A program made the position numbers and the translations under genes. Shown one piece after another: positions 25,878 through 35,210 of a DNA stretch of 64,000 nt. The notes under the pieces were generated by a model that did no database searches, was not told the origin of the DNA, and saw nothing but the letters and a program-made list of their open reading frames with translations. The first letter of the stretch is position 1. Every line of letters starts with the position of its first letter. The DNA comes from Bacteroidota bacterium. Its GTDB lineage: Bacteria > Bacteroidota > Bacteroidia > Bacteroidales > Lentimicrobiaceae. Location of the stretch: assembly GCA_023417935.1 (NCBI GenBank), contig JAEZDY010000021.1:105178-169177 (forward strand), in the 5' to 3' direction.

Positions 25878-26834
25878 ATGGAAATTAGCGGTTATATGTG
25901 GGCTGGTTTTATGGGCTTGGTAGTGTTAATGCTTGTGATTGACCTTGGTGTTTTTCACCGCAATGCGCATGAAGTTAAAATAAAGGAAGCTTTAATCTGG
26001 AGTGCAGTTTGGATAGCACTATCACTGATCTTTAACTATGTGATTTACTACTACATGGGTAAAGTTAAGGCACTCGAATTTCTGGCAGGTTATCTGATTG
26101 AAAAATCATTGAGTGTTGATAATCTCTTTGTATTTATAATGATCTTCAGTTATTTTAAAGTAGATCCTAAATACCAGCATAAAGTTCTCTTTTGGGGAAT
26201 TATAGGTGCTCTGGTCATGAGAGCGATTTTCATATTTGCAGGTGTTGCACTACTTGAAAAGTTCCATTGGCTTATTTTTATCTTTGGCGGCTTCCTGATT
26301 TATACAGGGTTATCGATGCTAAAACCGCATAAGGCTGATATCGATCCTCAGAAGAATCCGTTGGTGAGGTTATTTATTAAATTCTTTCCGGTTACTCAGG
26401 AAATGCATGGAGGCAAATTCTTCATTAGAATCAATGCTAAAACATTTGCCACGCCCCTCTTTATTGTTCTGATCATAGTTGAATTTACTGACCTTATCTT
26501 TGCTGTTGATTCTATTCCTGCTATCCTGGCAGTTTCGAAAGATACTTTTATAATCTTCACCTCGAATGTATTTGCAATATTAGGATTGCGGGCACTTTAC
26601 TTCGCACTGGCCGGTATAACACAGTATTTCTATTACCTGAAATATGGTTTGGCAGCCATTTTGACATTTGTAGGGATAAAGATGTTGATCTCAACTACAC
26701 AATATAAAATTGACATCTCAACTTCATTGATTGTTATTTTTGCGCTGTTATTAGTAAGCATACTTGCATCTGTTATCTTTCCTGTTAAAAAGATTGAACC
26801 TAAAGGAGAGCCAAAGTTGCCTGAAACCAACTAA
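25878..26834 (+). CDS. TerC/Alx family integral membrane protein
   Basis: A 318-residue protein with eight or nine membrane helices. VDLGVFHR-like (IDLGVFHRNAHEV), EKSLSVDNLFVF and EFTDLIFAVDSIPAI are the conserved acidic membrane motifs of the TerC family, implicated in manganese export. The metal specificity here is inferred from the family. It is preceded by the YqaA-like gene with a 9-bp gap. Its stop overlaps by 4 bp the stop of the convergent DUF421 gene. Confidence 0.92.
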   Translation: MEISGYMWAGFMGLVVLMLVIDLGVFHRNAHEVKIKEALIWSAVWIALSLIFNYVIYYYMGKVKALEFLAGYLIEKSLSVDNLFVFIMIFSYFKVDPKYQHKVLFWGIIGALVMRAIFIFAGVALLEKFHWLIFIFGGFLIYTGLSMLKPHKADIDPQKNPLVRLFIKFFPVTQEMHGGKFFIRINAKTFATPLFIVLIIVEFTDLIFAVDSIPAILAVSKDTFIIFTSNVFAILGLRALYFALAGITQYFYYLKYGLAAILTFVGIKMLISTTQYKIDISTSLIVIFALLLVSILASVIFPVKKIEPKGEPKLPETN

Positions 26835-27541
26835 GTGATTCTAACCGTATCAATCGATCTTACCCACTTGTCGTGTTTGCATGAGGGGCAAATGGGTTCA
26901 AACCCTTGCTTAAAGTGATAGGTAAAACCACATCTAACACATGAGTATAAACCTTCAGAGCCAATGGTTGAGTATGTATACTTTAAAGCTTCAGGTAGTA
27001 TAGGCAGCCCAGGCTTCACCTGATCATCAGCATAAAAGAAAACACTTATATTTCCGGTTACTTCAAGGTAAGCTAACCTCACTTGCCCTAAATGCTCAAC
27101 ATGAAGAATACGCAGGAATCCGAAAAATTCATCGTATGAAATAGCCTGTGAATCGAGTTTTTCAGGAATCATCCTATCATTTTCCAGCAATAGATCAGTT
27201 TTGCCTTCTATAAATTTTTCAGCCTTCTCGTCTCTTATAGTTAGCTGTATTAACCCTTTATAAAGGAGTGAAATAATAAAGAAAACAACCAGAACAGGTA
27301 AAAGTCCAACATCTGCGTAAAACATAGGATCTCCTGCTGCTGATCCTAATCCTACAATTATTGCCAGCTCAAACAATGATAACTGGTTAATGCTTCTCTT
27401 TCCCGACAATTTGAAGAATAGCAATAATAATATGAACATAAAAAATGTTCTAAAAGCCACTTCCCCTAAAAACAACCAATCAAGTTCTTCAGGGAGAAAG
27501 ATTCTGCGCCAGTCAAAACCTTCAATTTTCTCTTGTTCCAT
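26831..27541 (-). CDS. DUF421 (YetF-like) membrane protein with C-terminal rubredoxin-like zinc ribbon
   Basis: A 236-residue protein. It has three membrane helices in the first 100 residues (FRTFFMFILLLLFFKLSGKRS is the family opening, ending in the conserved KRSINQLSLFEL), then the cytoplasmic DUF421 domain (about 105-185). After about residue 195 there is a ribbon with two Cys pairs, CVRCGF and CPSCKHDKW, that resembles rubredoxin or a zinc ribbon and is not part of the core family. Function is unknown. It is a single gene, convergent with terC (4-bp overlap) and with ppc downstream-facing in the same direction. Confidence 0.82.
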   Translation of the reverse strand: MEQEKIEGFDWRRIFLPEELDWLFLGEVAFRTFFMFILLLLFFKLSGKRSINQLSLFELAIIVGLGSAAGDPMFYADVGLLPVLVVFFIISLLYKGLIQLTIRDEKAEKFIEGKTDLLLENDRMIPEKLDSQAISYDEFFGFLRILHVEHLGQVRLAYLEVTGNISVFFYADDQVKPGLPILPEALKYTYSTIGSEGLYSCVRCGFTYHFKQGFEPICPSCKHDKWVRSIDTVRIT

Positions 27542-27643
27542 ACCCTATTCTCAATATTATTTTAATAAATGACGAATTGGCTGCTTATCATGGTATTTTA
27601 GTTGCATTATTTACTTCAACAGGGTATTCATTTTAAGTTGTTT

Positions 27644-30193
27644 CTATACTGCATTTCTCGTTGCATTGATGTTTCCAAATAAGGAACGCATGACTAGTTT
27701 TTCATATGTTGATTTGAACGGATCTGATTGTTGAATTTTCATCAATGCGTATTGCTGTATAACCAACAGTGGCAATACAATATTCTCCCGTATTTTGATA
27801 CTTTTTCTACTTCGCGGATTATCTTCCAACAATACCATCATACCTGACACCTTAAGCAGCATTTCACGGGTTAGTTGAAATTCATTGTGTATTATCTTCC
27901 AGAATTCACCAAATTTTTCATCTCTCTCCATATATTTTGTTAATGCAAAGTTTGATTTACTAATACTCTGCATGCTATTCGAAATTAGGGCTCTGAAAAA
28001 CCCTGATCGCCTGTAAAAATCAATACATTGTTGCAGGTTACCTAGTTCTTCCTGCTGCTTTAATGCTGTACCTAATCCAAAAAACCCGGGAACATTTTGT
28101 TTTAACTGACTCCAGGCTCCTACAAATGGAATTGCTCTAAGATCATCCAGAACCAACTTTCCTCCATCTTTTCGTTTTGAGGGACGGCTACTTATATTCG
28201 CCATTCCGTAATATTTAAGCGTGCTTCTTTCTTCAAGAAAAGGAATGAACAAAGGATGGTTTTTAAACTCATTGTATTTTTGGAGGCCTGCCTCAGCCAT
28301 AGTGTTCATCAAACCTCGATCATCATCTGTCAGATCTTTTTCAGTTTGATTATAAACATTATTAGTCAATCCCGCTGTTAGCAAATAACCAAGGTTATGC
28401 GTTGCTGACTCCTTTAATCCATAATGAGAGCTAATGGTCTGCCCTTGTAGAGTTAGTTGCAATTTCCGGCTTTCAATTTTACTTCCTAATGCTGCATAGA
28501 ATAAGTGAGTATTTCCGCCTCCACGTGCAGGCGGACCACCCCGTCCGTCAAAGAAGATTACTTCAACTCCCGCAGCTCTTGATATACTTGTAATTTGTTC
28601 TTTAGCAGTGAAAATTGACCAATTAGCTGCTAAATAACCTCCATCTTTTGTGCCATCTGAAAAGCCAAGCATTACTGTTTGGCAATTATTTCTAAAAAGG
28701 AGATGCTGTTTATATTCCTCATTTTCATAGAGCTGTTTCATTGATTGACCTGCATGCCTCAGGTCGTCAATGGTTTCAAACAAAGGAATAAAGTCAACAG
28801 TTGGTGATTCCCACCCGGTTAGTCTGTATAAGGCCATGATTTTGGCAATATCCAATGCCCCACGGCAATTACTGATAATGTATCTGTTACATCCAAACTC
28901 GCCATTTTTTTGCTGTATTCGTGCCATGGCCCTTATAGAGCCTATGGTGTCAGTTGTAAGCTCATTTTCAAAAGACATTCCGTTAACTGAGCCGTGGATA
29001 TTTAATAGTGAACTGACCTGATTGCTTATATCCATATCACCAAATCCCCGGGGCAATATATCCGGTAATGCTGCAGCTACATCTTCAAATGCCTGTAAAA
29101 TTATCCTGCTGTCCTGTCTTATATCCAAACTGGCGAAATGGTATCCAAACAATGATAATTTTCTTCTCAAGCTTCGAATTTGTGCTACAAACAGACTATG
29201 ATGATTATCTATTACTAAGCGTTCAATTTCAGCGACGTATTGAAGTAGCTCACTATGCGGAATAACAGGCGTTTCACCTTTGTTAGAATTCTCGATCTGA
29301 ATTTTTTCCTCCAATTCCTCGAGTTTTTCATAAACTCCTGCAAAAGTGAGCCTCCGCTTAAGGTTTTTAATATCATCTAAGTAACAGGTTAGTACTGATG
29401 ACCTAAGTAATTCAGCTACCTTGAGTGTAGTGTCAGTATCTACGAACGGGTTTCCATCCCTGTCACCACCGGGCCAGAAACCCAATGATATTAGTTGGTT
29501 ATTATCGTCAACTTCTTCGGGGTATGCAGCTCCTATGATCTCTAAAAGGTCACTTGCTGAAGGATAGAAAATATTAACCAGATACCAGCTCAACCTAACA
29601 GCTTCATTATAGGGTGTTGGCTTTTGTTTTCTGAAAAATGGGGTTTTGCTTAACTGATGCATCAAATCGCGCACATTTAATACTTCCTTTGCAGCAATAG
29701 CTTTAGTGAGATCTGAGCTAATGGCCAGCGCCTGACCAGGATAAAACTGAGTGGGATGGGCTGTTAAAACAACCCTGATGCCGAACCTGGAGATCAGATG
29801 TTTCATCTTCCAATCAAGATTATCATTCTTTACCCGCTGAAGCAACTGGTCAATGGAATTCGGACCATCAATTCTATGGATCTTAGTATAAGCAGCATCC
29901 TCGAGGGCGTCAACCAGCAGTATTTGCCTTTCAACATATTGAATGACGTGGAACAAAAAATCTATCTTTTCTTTTTCTTCCAGTTCAGGCCGGTTCTTTT
30001 GAATAAAATCCCCCACAATTGTCTCAGGGTCCTTACCTTCAGCCAGTCCCTTTTCACATTCATCACGTAATATTGGGATAAGCATACCAGTTTTAACCAT
30101 TTGATCCATTGGTATGGTGAGGAATAGATTACTGTAAATCTGGAAGTTAAGTTCAACAAGTTCTTCAAAGTTTTTAACTATTTGCTCGCTCAT
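27644..30193 (-). CDS. ppc: Phosphoenolpyruvate carboxylase
   Basis: An 849-residue enzyme that carboxylates PEP to oxaloacetate, refilling the citric acid cycle. The catalytic histidine is in VLTAHPTQFYPGQ (about residue 143). Further conserved blocks are WPGGDRDGNPF, SLDIRQDSR, the MLGFSDGTKDGGYLAANW loop (usually YSDSNKDGG) and the FFDGRGGPPARGGG glycine loop. The SDGTKDGG variant fits the shorter Bacteroidota-type clade. Length is a little below the E. coli type (883). A separate promoter was not recognised; the upstream gap holds an 11-bp phrase array. Confidence 0.93.
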   Translation of the reverse strand: MSEQIVKNFEELVELNFQIYSNLFLTIPMDQMVKTGMLIPILRDECEKGLAEGKDPETIVGDFIQKNRPELEEKEKIDFLFHVIQYVERQILLVDALEDAAYTKIHRIDGPNSIDQLLQRVKNDNLDWKMKHLISRFGIRVVLTAHPTQFYPGQALAISSDLTKAIAAKEVLNVRDLMHQLSKTPFFRKQKPTPYNEAVRLSWYLVNIFYPSASDLLEIIGAAYPEEVDDNNQLISLGFWPGGDRDGNPFVDTDTTLKVAELLRSSVLTCYLDDIKNLKRRLTFAGVYEKLEELEEKIQIENSNKGETPVIPHSELLQYVAEIERLVIDNHHSLFVAQIRSLRRKLSLFGYHFASLDIRQDSRIILQAFEDVAAALPDILPRGFGDMDISNQVSSLLNIHGSVNGMSFENELTTDTIGSIRAMARIQQKNGEFGCNRYIISNCRGALDIAKIMALYRLTGWESPTVDFIPLFETIDDLRHAGQSMKQLYENEEYKQHLLFRNNCQTVMLGFSDGTKDGGYLAANWSIFTAKEQITSISRAAGVEVIFFDGRGGPPARGGGNTHLFYAALGSKIESRKLQLTLQGQTISSHYGLKESATHNLGYLLTAGLTNNVYNQTEKDLTDDDRGLMNTMAEAGLQKYNEFKNHPLFIPFLEERSTLKYYGMANISSRPSKRKDGGKLVLDDLRAIPFVGAWSQLKQNVPGFFGLGTALKQQEELGNLQQCIDFYRRSGFFRALISNSMQSISKSNFALTKYMERDEKFGEFWKIIHNEFQLTREMLLKVSGMMVLLEDNPRSRKSIKIRENIVLPLLVIQQYALMKIQQSDPFKSTYEKLVMRSLFGNINATRNAV

Positions 30194-30278
30194 ACACTGA
30201 TATTTTTATAATAGAACACTTAATAGTCTCAAAATGGTTATTGCAAGATTATTATAAGGTTGAATTTAAAAACAATTT

Positions 30279-30356
30279 ATAAGCGTCACATAAGCGTTAT
30301 ATAAACGATAAATAACGCTTATATGACGCTTATATGACGCTTATGTAACGCTTATG
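30279..30356. repeat. 11-bp phrase array with an inverted centre (7 units, large stem-loop)
   Basis: Three 11-bp units of the form aagcgttatat (30281-30313) are followed by four units of the opposite orientation, aacgcttatat-like (30314-30357). As a result 30279-30299 and 30313-30333 form a 21-bp inverted repeat with one mismatch and a 13-nt loop. It lies between the ompH terminator and the ppc start on the minus strand, so it would be in the ppc upstream region. Confidence 0.85.
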
Positions 30357-30415
30357 TATTCAATGAATATTTAAGAAATGTCAATCCCTTTTCATAATTT
30401 GGTTGGCCTCATCCG

Positions 30416-30446
30416 CAAAAAAAAAGCTGTCCAAATTGGACAGCTT
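30416..30446 (-). terminator. Intrinsic terminator downstream of the skp/ompH gene
   Basis: aagctgtccaa (30424-30434) pairs perfectly with ttggacagctt (30436-30446). On the minus strand the stem is followed by about nine U residues (A run 30417-30425). It is 22 bp past the stop at 30468. Confidence 0.9.
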
Positions 30447-30467
30447 ACTTATTCTATGGGAAAAAAC

Positions 30468-30983
30468 TTATTTCAAACCTAGTTTCTTCTTTACCGGAGC
30501 AGTGATATCATCAGCTGTTTCGGTATAAAGTAGTAGTCCTTCGGTTGAATTGAAGATAAATGAATATCCATTTTCTTTAGCAACTTCTCTCACGGCATTA
30601 CGGGCTTTTTCAATAATAGGTGCGGTGAGTTCTGCTTCCTTATTCTGAAGTTCTTCCTGAGCTGTTTGTTGAAACTCCTGAATACGACGCTGAAGGTCAA
30701 CGATTTCTCTTTCTTTTGTTTGTTTAATTATGCTTGACATAGTAGCCTGACCATTCTGATATTCAGTCAGCTTGTTTTCATACTCAGTCTGCATAGCCTG
30801 GAATTGGCCTTGTAGTTGTTCCTGAAATGCACCAAACTCTTTGCGGATACTATCCTGACCCGGCATTTGTTCGTAGAGTTGTGCAAAATTGATATGACCT
30901 AATTTCTGTGCTTTCTGTGCACTGCTCTGCAATGCAATACCTGTTATAATTACTACCAGGAATAACTTAATTATTTGTTTCAT
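30468..30983 (-). CDS. OmpH/Skp family periplasmic chaperone (second copy)
   Basis: A 171-residue protein with a signal peptide (about 22 residues, ending SSAQKAQ), the KLGHINFAQLYEQMPGQDSI opening, and a long Gln/Glu-rich helical coiled coil (about 40-130), followed by a C-terminal IFNSTEGLLLY segment. The Skp fold is a trimeric 'jellyfish' that holds unfolded outer-membrane proteins for BamA. It is in the bamA cluster with a second ompH immediately upstream. A consensus -7 element at 31018-31025 suggests it can also be transcribed by itself. Confidence 0.88.
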   Translation of the reverse strand: MKQIIKLFLVVIITGIALQSSAQKAQKLGHINFAQLYEQMPGQDSIRKEFGAFQEQLQGQFQAMQTEYENKLTEYQNGQATMSSIIKQTKEREIVDLQRRIQEFQQTAQEELQNKEAELTAPIIEKARNAVREVAKENGYSFIFNSTEGLLLYTETADDITAPVKKKLGLK

Positions 30984-31017
30984 TGTATTCGGTTAAGGTT
31001 TTGAATTTAAGGATTCG

Positions 31018-31025
31018 CAAAATTA
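31018..31025 (-). promoter_or_regulatory. Promoter -7 element TAATTTTG of the second ompH
   Basis: An exact match to TAnnTTTG on the minus strand, 34 bp before the ATG at 30983. Confidence 0.55.
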
Positions 31026-31129
31026 GTAAATAATGTGAATTATAAAAATTATAGAACTCCTGGTGAAAATAATGTAGTTTTAAGAGGTTTCAAGAAGGTT
31101 CCAGCAAAAAAAAAGTTATACAGGATTAT

Positions 31130-31657
31130 CTATTGCCTGGTTTTATACGAGTATCCCATTTTATCAAGTACTTCCTCACTTATGTCGTACCGGGGATTAG
31201 TATACATCATTGACACACTACCTGCTTTGTCAAAAATAACAGCATAATTTTCAGTAGTAGCTAATGATTCCAACGCAGCAGCAATCTTTTCCTGTATTGG
31301 TTTTATCAATTCCTGGCGCCTTTTAAAAAGGTCACCATCAGTACCAAATCTTTGTTTCTGAAGATCTTTTGCTGCTTTTTCTTTCTCAATAATTTCTTGT
31401 TCACGTTTAGCTTTTATGTCATCGGGCAGAAGAACTGCTTCAGCAGTAAACTTCTTGTAAAGCTGATCAATTTCAGCAAATTTTGCTTCAATTTCACGTT
31501 GCCATTGCATTGAAACATCATCAACTTCCTTTTTAGCATCAGCATATTCAGGAATATTTTCCAGGATGAATTCACTGTCGATGTATGCAAATTTCTGCGC
31601 TGAACCTGAGGTAGCGGCTACAAAGATCACAGCAATAACTAATAAAATGCGTTTCAT
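31130..31657 (-). CDS. OmpH/Skp family periplasmic chaperone (first copy)
   Basis: A 175-residue protein with a signal peptide (MKRILLVIAVIFVAATSGSA, then QKFAYIDSEFILENIPEYADA), a charged coiled coil (about 45-125) and a C-terminal YAVIFDKAGSVSMMYTNP segment, all typical of Skp. The frame can start four codons earlier (MEET), but MKRILL gives a clean signal peptide and is preceded by GGAGGA, six to seven bases upstream. That is a rare Shine-Dalgarno-like site in this window. It follows bamA by about 90 bp on the same strand and precedes the second copy. Confidence 0.9.
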   Translation of the reverse strand: MKRILLVIAVIFVAATSGSAQKFAYIDSEFILENIPEYADAKKEVDDVSMQWQREIEAKFAEIDQLYKKFTAEAVLLPDDIKAKREQEIIEKEKAAKDLQKQRFGTDGDLFKRRQELIKPIQEKIAAALESLATTENYAVIFDKAGSVSMMYTNPRYDISEEVLDKMGYSYKTRQ

Positions 31658-31661
31658 GGTT

Positions 31662-31667
31662 TCCTCC
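31662..31667 (-). promoter_or_regulatory. Shine-Dalgarno-like GGAGGA before the first ompH
   Basis: On the minus strand GGAGGA lies four bases upstream of the ATG at 31657 (spacer aacc). It supports that start over the one four codons upstream, which overlaps it. Most genes in the window lack such a site. Confidence 0.55.
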
Positions 31668-31749
31668 AATTTTTGGGTCTGGTATTTTTAATTAGCTAGA
31701 ATTATTTATGTGTTAGCAAAAAACCTGCCATAATTTTCTGTTTACTATA

Positions 31750-34380
31750 TTAATCGATACTTTGATTAATGGAGAAATGGAATTGGCCCTTATTAGCATT
31801 TGGTAATGCCAGTACATCATCAAAACCGTAACCCCAATCTAAACCTAAGAGACCAAACATTGGAAGAAATACACGTACTCCAACACCTGCTGACCTTTTA
31901 AGTGCGAATGGATTGAATTCACTGAAATCACGCCATGCATTACCTGCTTCCACAAACGTTAAAGCATAAATTGTTGCACTTGGATTAAGTGAAAGCGGGT
32001 ATCGCAACTCAAGTGTACTTTTGTTAAATACCGTGCCGCCAATGTTTCTGTTCAGGTAATAATCAGGAGTCAAACTTTCATTAGCATAACCACGCATTCC
32101 AATGATTTCACGTCCATCAAAGTTGGTAGCTCCTGATAAACCATCACCTCCAAGATAGAAACGGTCAAATGGCGTTATTCCGATGTCTTGATTATACAGA
32201 CCAAGGAAACCATATTTTACACGGGCACTTAGTACAAGATTACCAAATAACTGACGATATGTTGTTGCGTTGAATTTCCACTTGTGGTATTCAATCCATT
32301 CAAAGCGTTTGTCTTCATCAAGTGTTTTGTAATCTCTACCATTTATTAGTGAGTATGGTGGAGTAAGGTCTAAACTAAGGGAGATGTCAGACCCTGATCG
32401 TTGGAAAATAGGGCTATCGACTGAGTTTCGTGCGAATGTAATTCCATAACTGAAATTACGGTAAGAACCTGTACCTGTGCCAAAAGCGAATATATTTCTA
32501 TAGTTACTTAACCTGTAGTTTTGCAATGAAATTCTCTGAACCAGCGTAAAGAAGTCATCTGGCCACTCAAGGCGCTTACCCAACATAAAGGAAAGCCCGT
32601 CAATAATAAATGAGTAATAATTTGGATTGTCCTTCTTGAGGCCGTTTGAATATAGTGAATGATAATAGCTTACACTAAATGAATTTGGTTTTCGACCGCC
32701 TAACCAGGGTTCAGTAAATGAGGCACTATAACTGATATAACCTTTACCGTAGGACGACATCCGAAGGCTAAGCTTTTGTCCGTCACCCGATGGAATAGGC
32801 CTCCAGGCTGAGCGATTAAACAAGTTTCGTGCAGAGAAATTATTGAAAGAAAGTCCAAGAGTACCTACAACCCTGCCGTAACCCCATCCACCTGAGAGCT
32901 CTACCTGGTCAGAAGATGTTTCTTCAACATTGTATTCTATGTCAACGGTGCCATCAGCAGCATTTGGAATAGGTGTAGGTGTGATCTTTTCAGGATCAAA
33001 GTATCTTAATTGAGCTAATTCGCGGGTTGTCCGGATGATATCAGAACGGCTGAATAACTGGCCAGGCCTTGTACGTAATTCGCGCATTACAACATGGTCG
33101 TTGGTACGGGTATTTCCTTTTACAGTTACCTTATTTATAGTTGCCTGTTTTCCTTCCCTGATTCTCATTTCAAGGTCAATTGTATCGTTTTCAACATTCA
33201 CCTCTACAGGTATGATTGAAAAGAAAAGGTAACCATCATCAAGATAAAGTGTGCTTACATCTATACCATTAGGATTATAATTCAGGTTGGCTTGCAGTTC
33301 ACTCTGATTATAAACATCTCCCTTACTGATCTTTAATACTTCATTTAATTGTTCTGCAGTATATTTAGTATTTCCAATCCACTTAATATCACCAAAATAA
33401 TACTGGTTACCTTCTGTTACATAAATATCAAGGTTTATATTTTTCTTATCGGCAGACGGATATATACTATCGCGTAAAACACCTGCATCCCTGTATCCTT
33501 CATCATTGAATCGTGTAATGAGCTTATTCAGGTCCTCCTTGTAGTCGTCACGAATAAACTTTGAACTCTTGAATATCCTGAACTTAAGGTGTTGGTTTAC
33601 TGTGTTAGTGGCAAATTCGCTTATCGTGTCAGCATTGAAGGTTAATAATTTGCCGGGCATTTGCAATAGGAACTTATCAAGTATTCTGAAAGGTTGAAAA
33701 ACGCCCCTTTCCTTAGTTTCCTTTAATGCTTTCTTTAAAAATGCATCTGATAATTCCTTATTTCCAATAATATTGATCTTGTTGATTCTCACCCTTTCAC
33801 CCTTATCCACCTTGATTACAAGGGTTACATCATTCGCTTTTAAAGAATCGCGCGATTGCTCAATATCCACTGTGGTATTAAGGAATCCTTTATCATTAAA
33901 ATGTTTCCTGATGATATTTGACGTTCTGATAATAACATTTTCAGTAACTACGTCATTTCTAACCAGCTTTATCTTTTCACGCAAATCGTCAGCTTCTGAC
34001 TTACGAATTCCTTTAAAAGAAAAACGAGCTAAGCGTGGTCGTTCTTTAAGATTGATGTTGAGATAAATCAAGTCATCAGAGATCTTGGAAGCAGTAATGC
34101 TCACATCTTCAAATAATCCTTGTGACCAAAGCTTATCAATAGCTTTTCTGATTCTTTCACCGGGTATTTCTACTCTGTCAGCAACCTGCAATCCTGACAA
34201 CATAATTATTACATTATGATCAAGGTATTCTACACCAGTTACGGTAATCCCACCAATAATATAGATTCTGGGATTTGAATAATCGAACTGGTTCAAATCA
34301 TCGCCCAGCCGAATTTGTGTTGATGCAGAAAGAGAAAGAAAGAGCAGTACAATTGTAAGGAAGCGGGTTTTGAATTTCAT
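31750..34380 (-). CDS. bamA: Outer membrane protein assembly factor BamA
   Basis: An 876-residue protein, 22-residue signal peptide first. Five POTRA domains follow (about 35-440; GGITVTGVEYLDHNVIIMLSG, ISGLFEDV-type turns such as WSQGLFEDVSI). The C-terminal 16-strand barrel (about 450-876) ends FHFSINQSID. The barrel contains the RGYAN loop motif (about 800; family VRGF/RGY). It inserts and folds beta-barrel proteins into the outer membrane. uppS overlaps by 4 bp upstream, and two skp genes follow. This order is conserved in Bacteroidota. Confidence 0.94.
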   Translation of the reverse strand: MKFKTRFLTIVLLFLSLSASTQIRLGDDLNQFDYSNPRIYIIGGITVTGVEYLDHNVIIMLSGLQVADRVEIPGERIRKAIDKLWSQGLFEDVSITASKISDDLIYLNINLKERPRLARFSFKGIRKSEADDLREKIKLVRNDVVTENVIIRTSNIIRKHFNDKGFLNTTVDIEQSRDSLKANDVTLVIKVDKGERVRINKINIIGNKELSDAFLKKALKETKERGVFQPFRILDKFLLQMPGKLLTFNADTISEFATNTVNQHLKFRIFKSSKFIRDDYKEDLNKLITRFNDEGYRDAGVLRDSIYPSADKKNINLDIYVTEGNQYYFGDIKWIGNTKYTAEQLNEVLKISKGDVYNQSELQANLNYNPNGIDVSTLYLDDGYLFFSIIPVEVNVENDTIDLEMRIREGKQATINKVTVKGNTRTNDHVVMRELRTRPGQLFSRSDIIRTTRELAQLRYFDPEKITPTPIPNAADGTVDIEYNVEETSSDQVELSGGWGYGRVVGTLGLSFNNFSARNLFNRSAWRPIPSGDGQKLSLRMSSYGKGYISYSASFTEPWLGGRKPNSFSVSYYHSLYSNGLKKDNPNYYSFIIDGLSFMLGKRLEWPDDFFTLVQRISLQNYRLSNYRNIFAFGTGTGSYRNFSYGITFARNSVDSPIFQRSGSDISLSLDLTPPYSLINGRDYKTLDEDKRFEWIEYHKWKFNATTYRQLFGNLVLSARVKYGFLGLYNQDIGITPFDRFYLGGDGLSGATNFDGREIIGMRGYANESLTPDYYLNRNIGGTVFNKSTLELRYPLSLNPSATIYALTFVEAGNAWRDFSEFNPFALKRSAGVGVRVFLPMFGLLGLDWGYGFDDVLALPNANKGQFHFSINQSID

Positions 34381-35132
34381 TTATCGAATGCTTGATTTAT
34401 TTGTTCACTAATCATTCCGAACCGACGTTCACGGTTTTGGTAATTTATAATTGCTTCGTATAAGTCTTTCTCCCTGAAGTCAGGCCAAAAGACATTTGTA
34501 AAATACAGTTCAGAATATGCAATTTGCCATAGCAAGAAGTTGCTCACCCTGTTTTCACCACCTGTGCGAATAAGCAATTCAGGTTCGGGCATTCCCGCAG
34601 TACTTAAAAACTTATCAATTGTTTCACTTGAAATCTCATCCGCGGTCATTCTTCCTTCTGCAACTTCAACAGCTATTTTACGTGTAGCCTCGCACAATTC
34701 CCAGCGCCCGCTATAATTTAGTGCCAGTACAAGCTCCATCCGCTCATTCTTTGATGTGCTCTCCATGGTTTGCATTAACTGCTTGTGGCAGTCTGCATTC
34801 AATCGTGATAGGTCACCAATAGCCTTGAGTCGTATATTGTTTTTCATCAGTGTATCTAATTCCTGATTCAAAGTATGCACCAGTAAGTCCATCAACGCAT
34901 CAACTTCATATTGGGGTCTTTTCCAATTTTCAGTTGAGAAAGCGTATAAAGTTAAAAACCTGATTCCTAATTCCGCTGAAGTTGTTGCTATTTTCCGCAC
35001 TGACTCAACACCATGCTGATGACCGAAAAGCCTTGCTTCTCCTTTTTGTTTAGCCCATCGGCCATTACCATCCATGATAATTGCTATATGTCCGGGCAGC
35101 CGTGTAGTATCAATTTTGCTCTTAAGATCCAT
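34377..35132 (-). CDS. uppS: Isoprenyl transferase (undecaprenyl diphosphate synthase)
   Basis: A 251-residue cis-prenyltransferase making the C55 carrier lipid for peptidoglycan and surface polysaccharide. The catalytic aspartate is in IIMDGNGRWAKQKG (about residue 21), followed by GHQHGVESVRKI, LTLYAFSTENWKRP, and the C-terminal PEPELLIRTGGENRVSNFLLWQ and YSELYF blocks. Length is normal. The stop overlaps the bamA start by 4 bp. DUF6089 lies 78 bp upstream. Confidence 0.95.
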   Translation of the reverse strand: MDLKSKIDTTRLPGHIAIIMDGNGRWAKQKGEARLFGHQHGVESVRKIATTSAELGIRFLTLYAFSTENWKRPQYEVDALMDLLVHTLNQELDTLMKNNIRLKAIGDLSRLNADCHKQLMQTMESTSKNERMELVLALNYSGRWELCEATRKIAVEVAEGRMTADEISSETIDKFLSTAGMPEPELLIRTGGENRVSNFLLWQIAYSELYFTNVFWPDFREKDLYEAIINYQNRERRFGMISEQINQAFDK

Positions 35133-35210
35133 GTGTCAGAATCGGGAAATAAAATTAGGCAGTAATATTTGAACGATCAGTTAGTTGGCTGTTAAATATT
35201 GTTAATCTGT

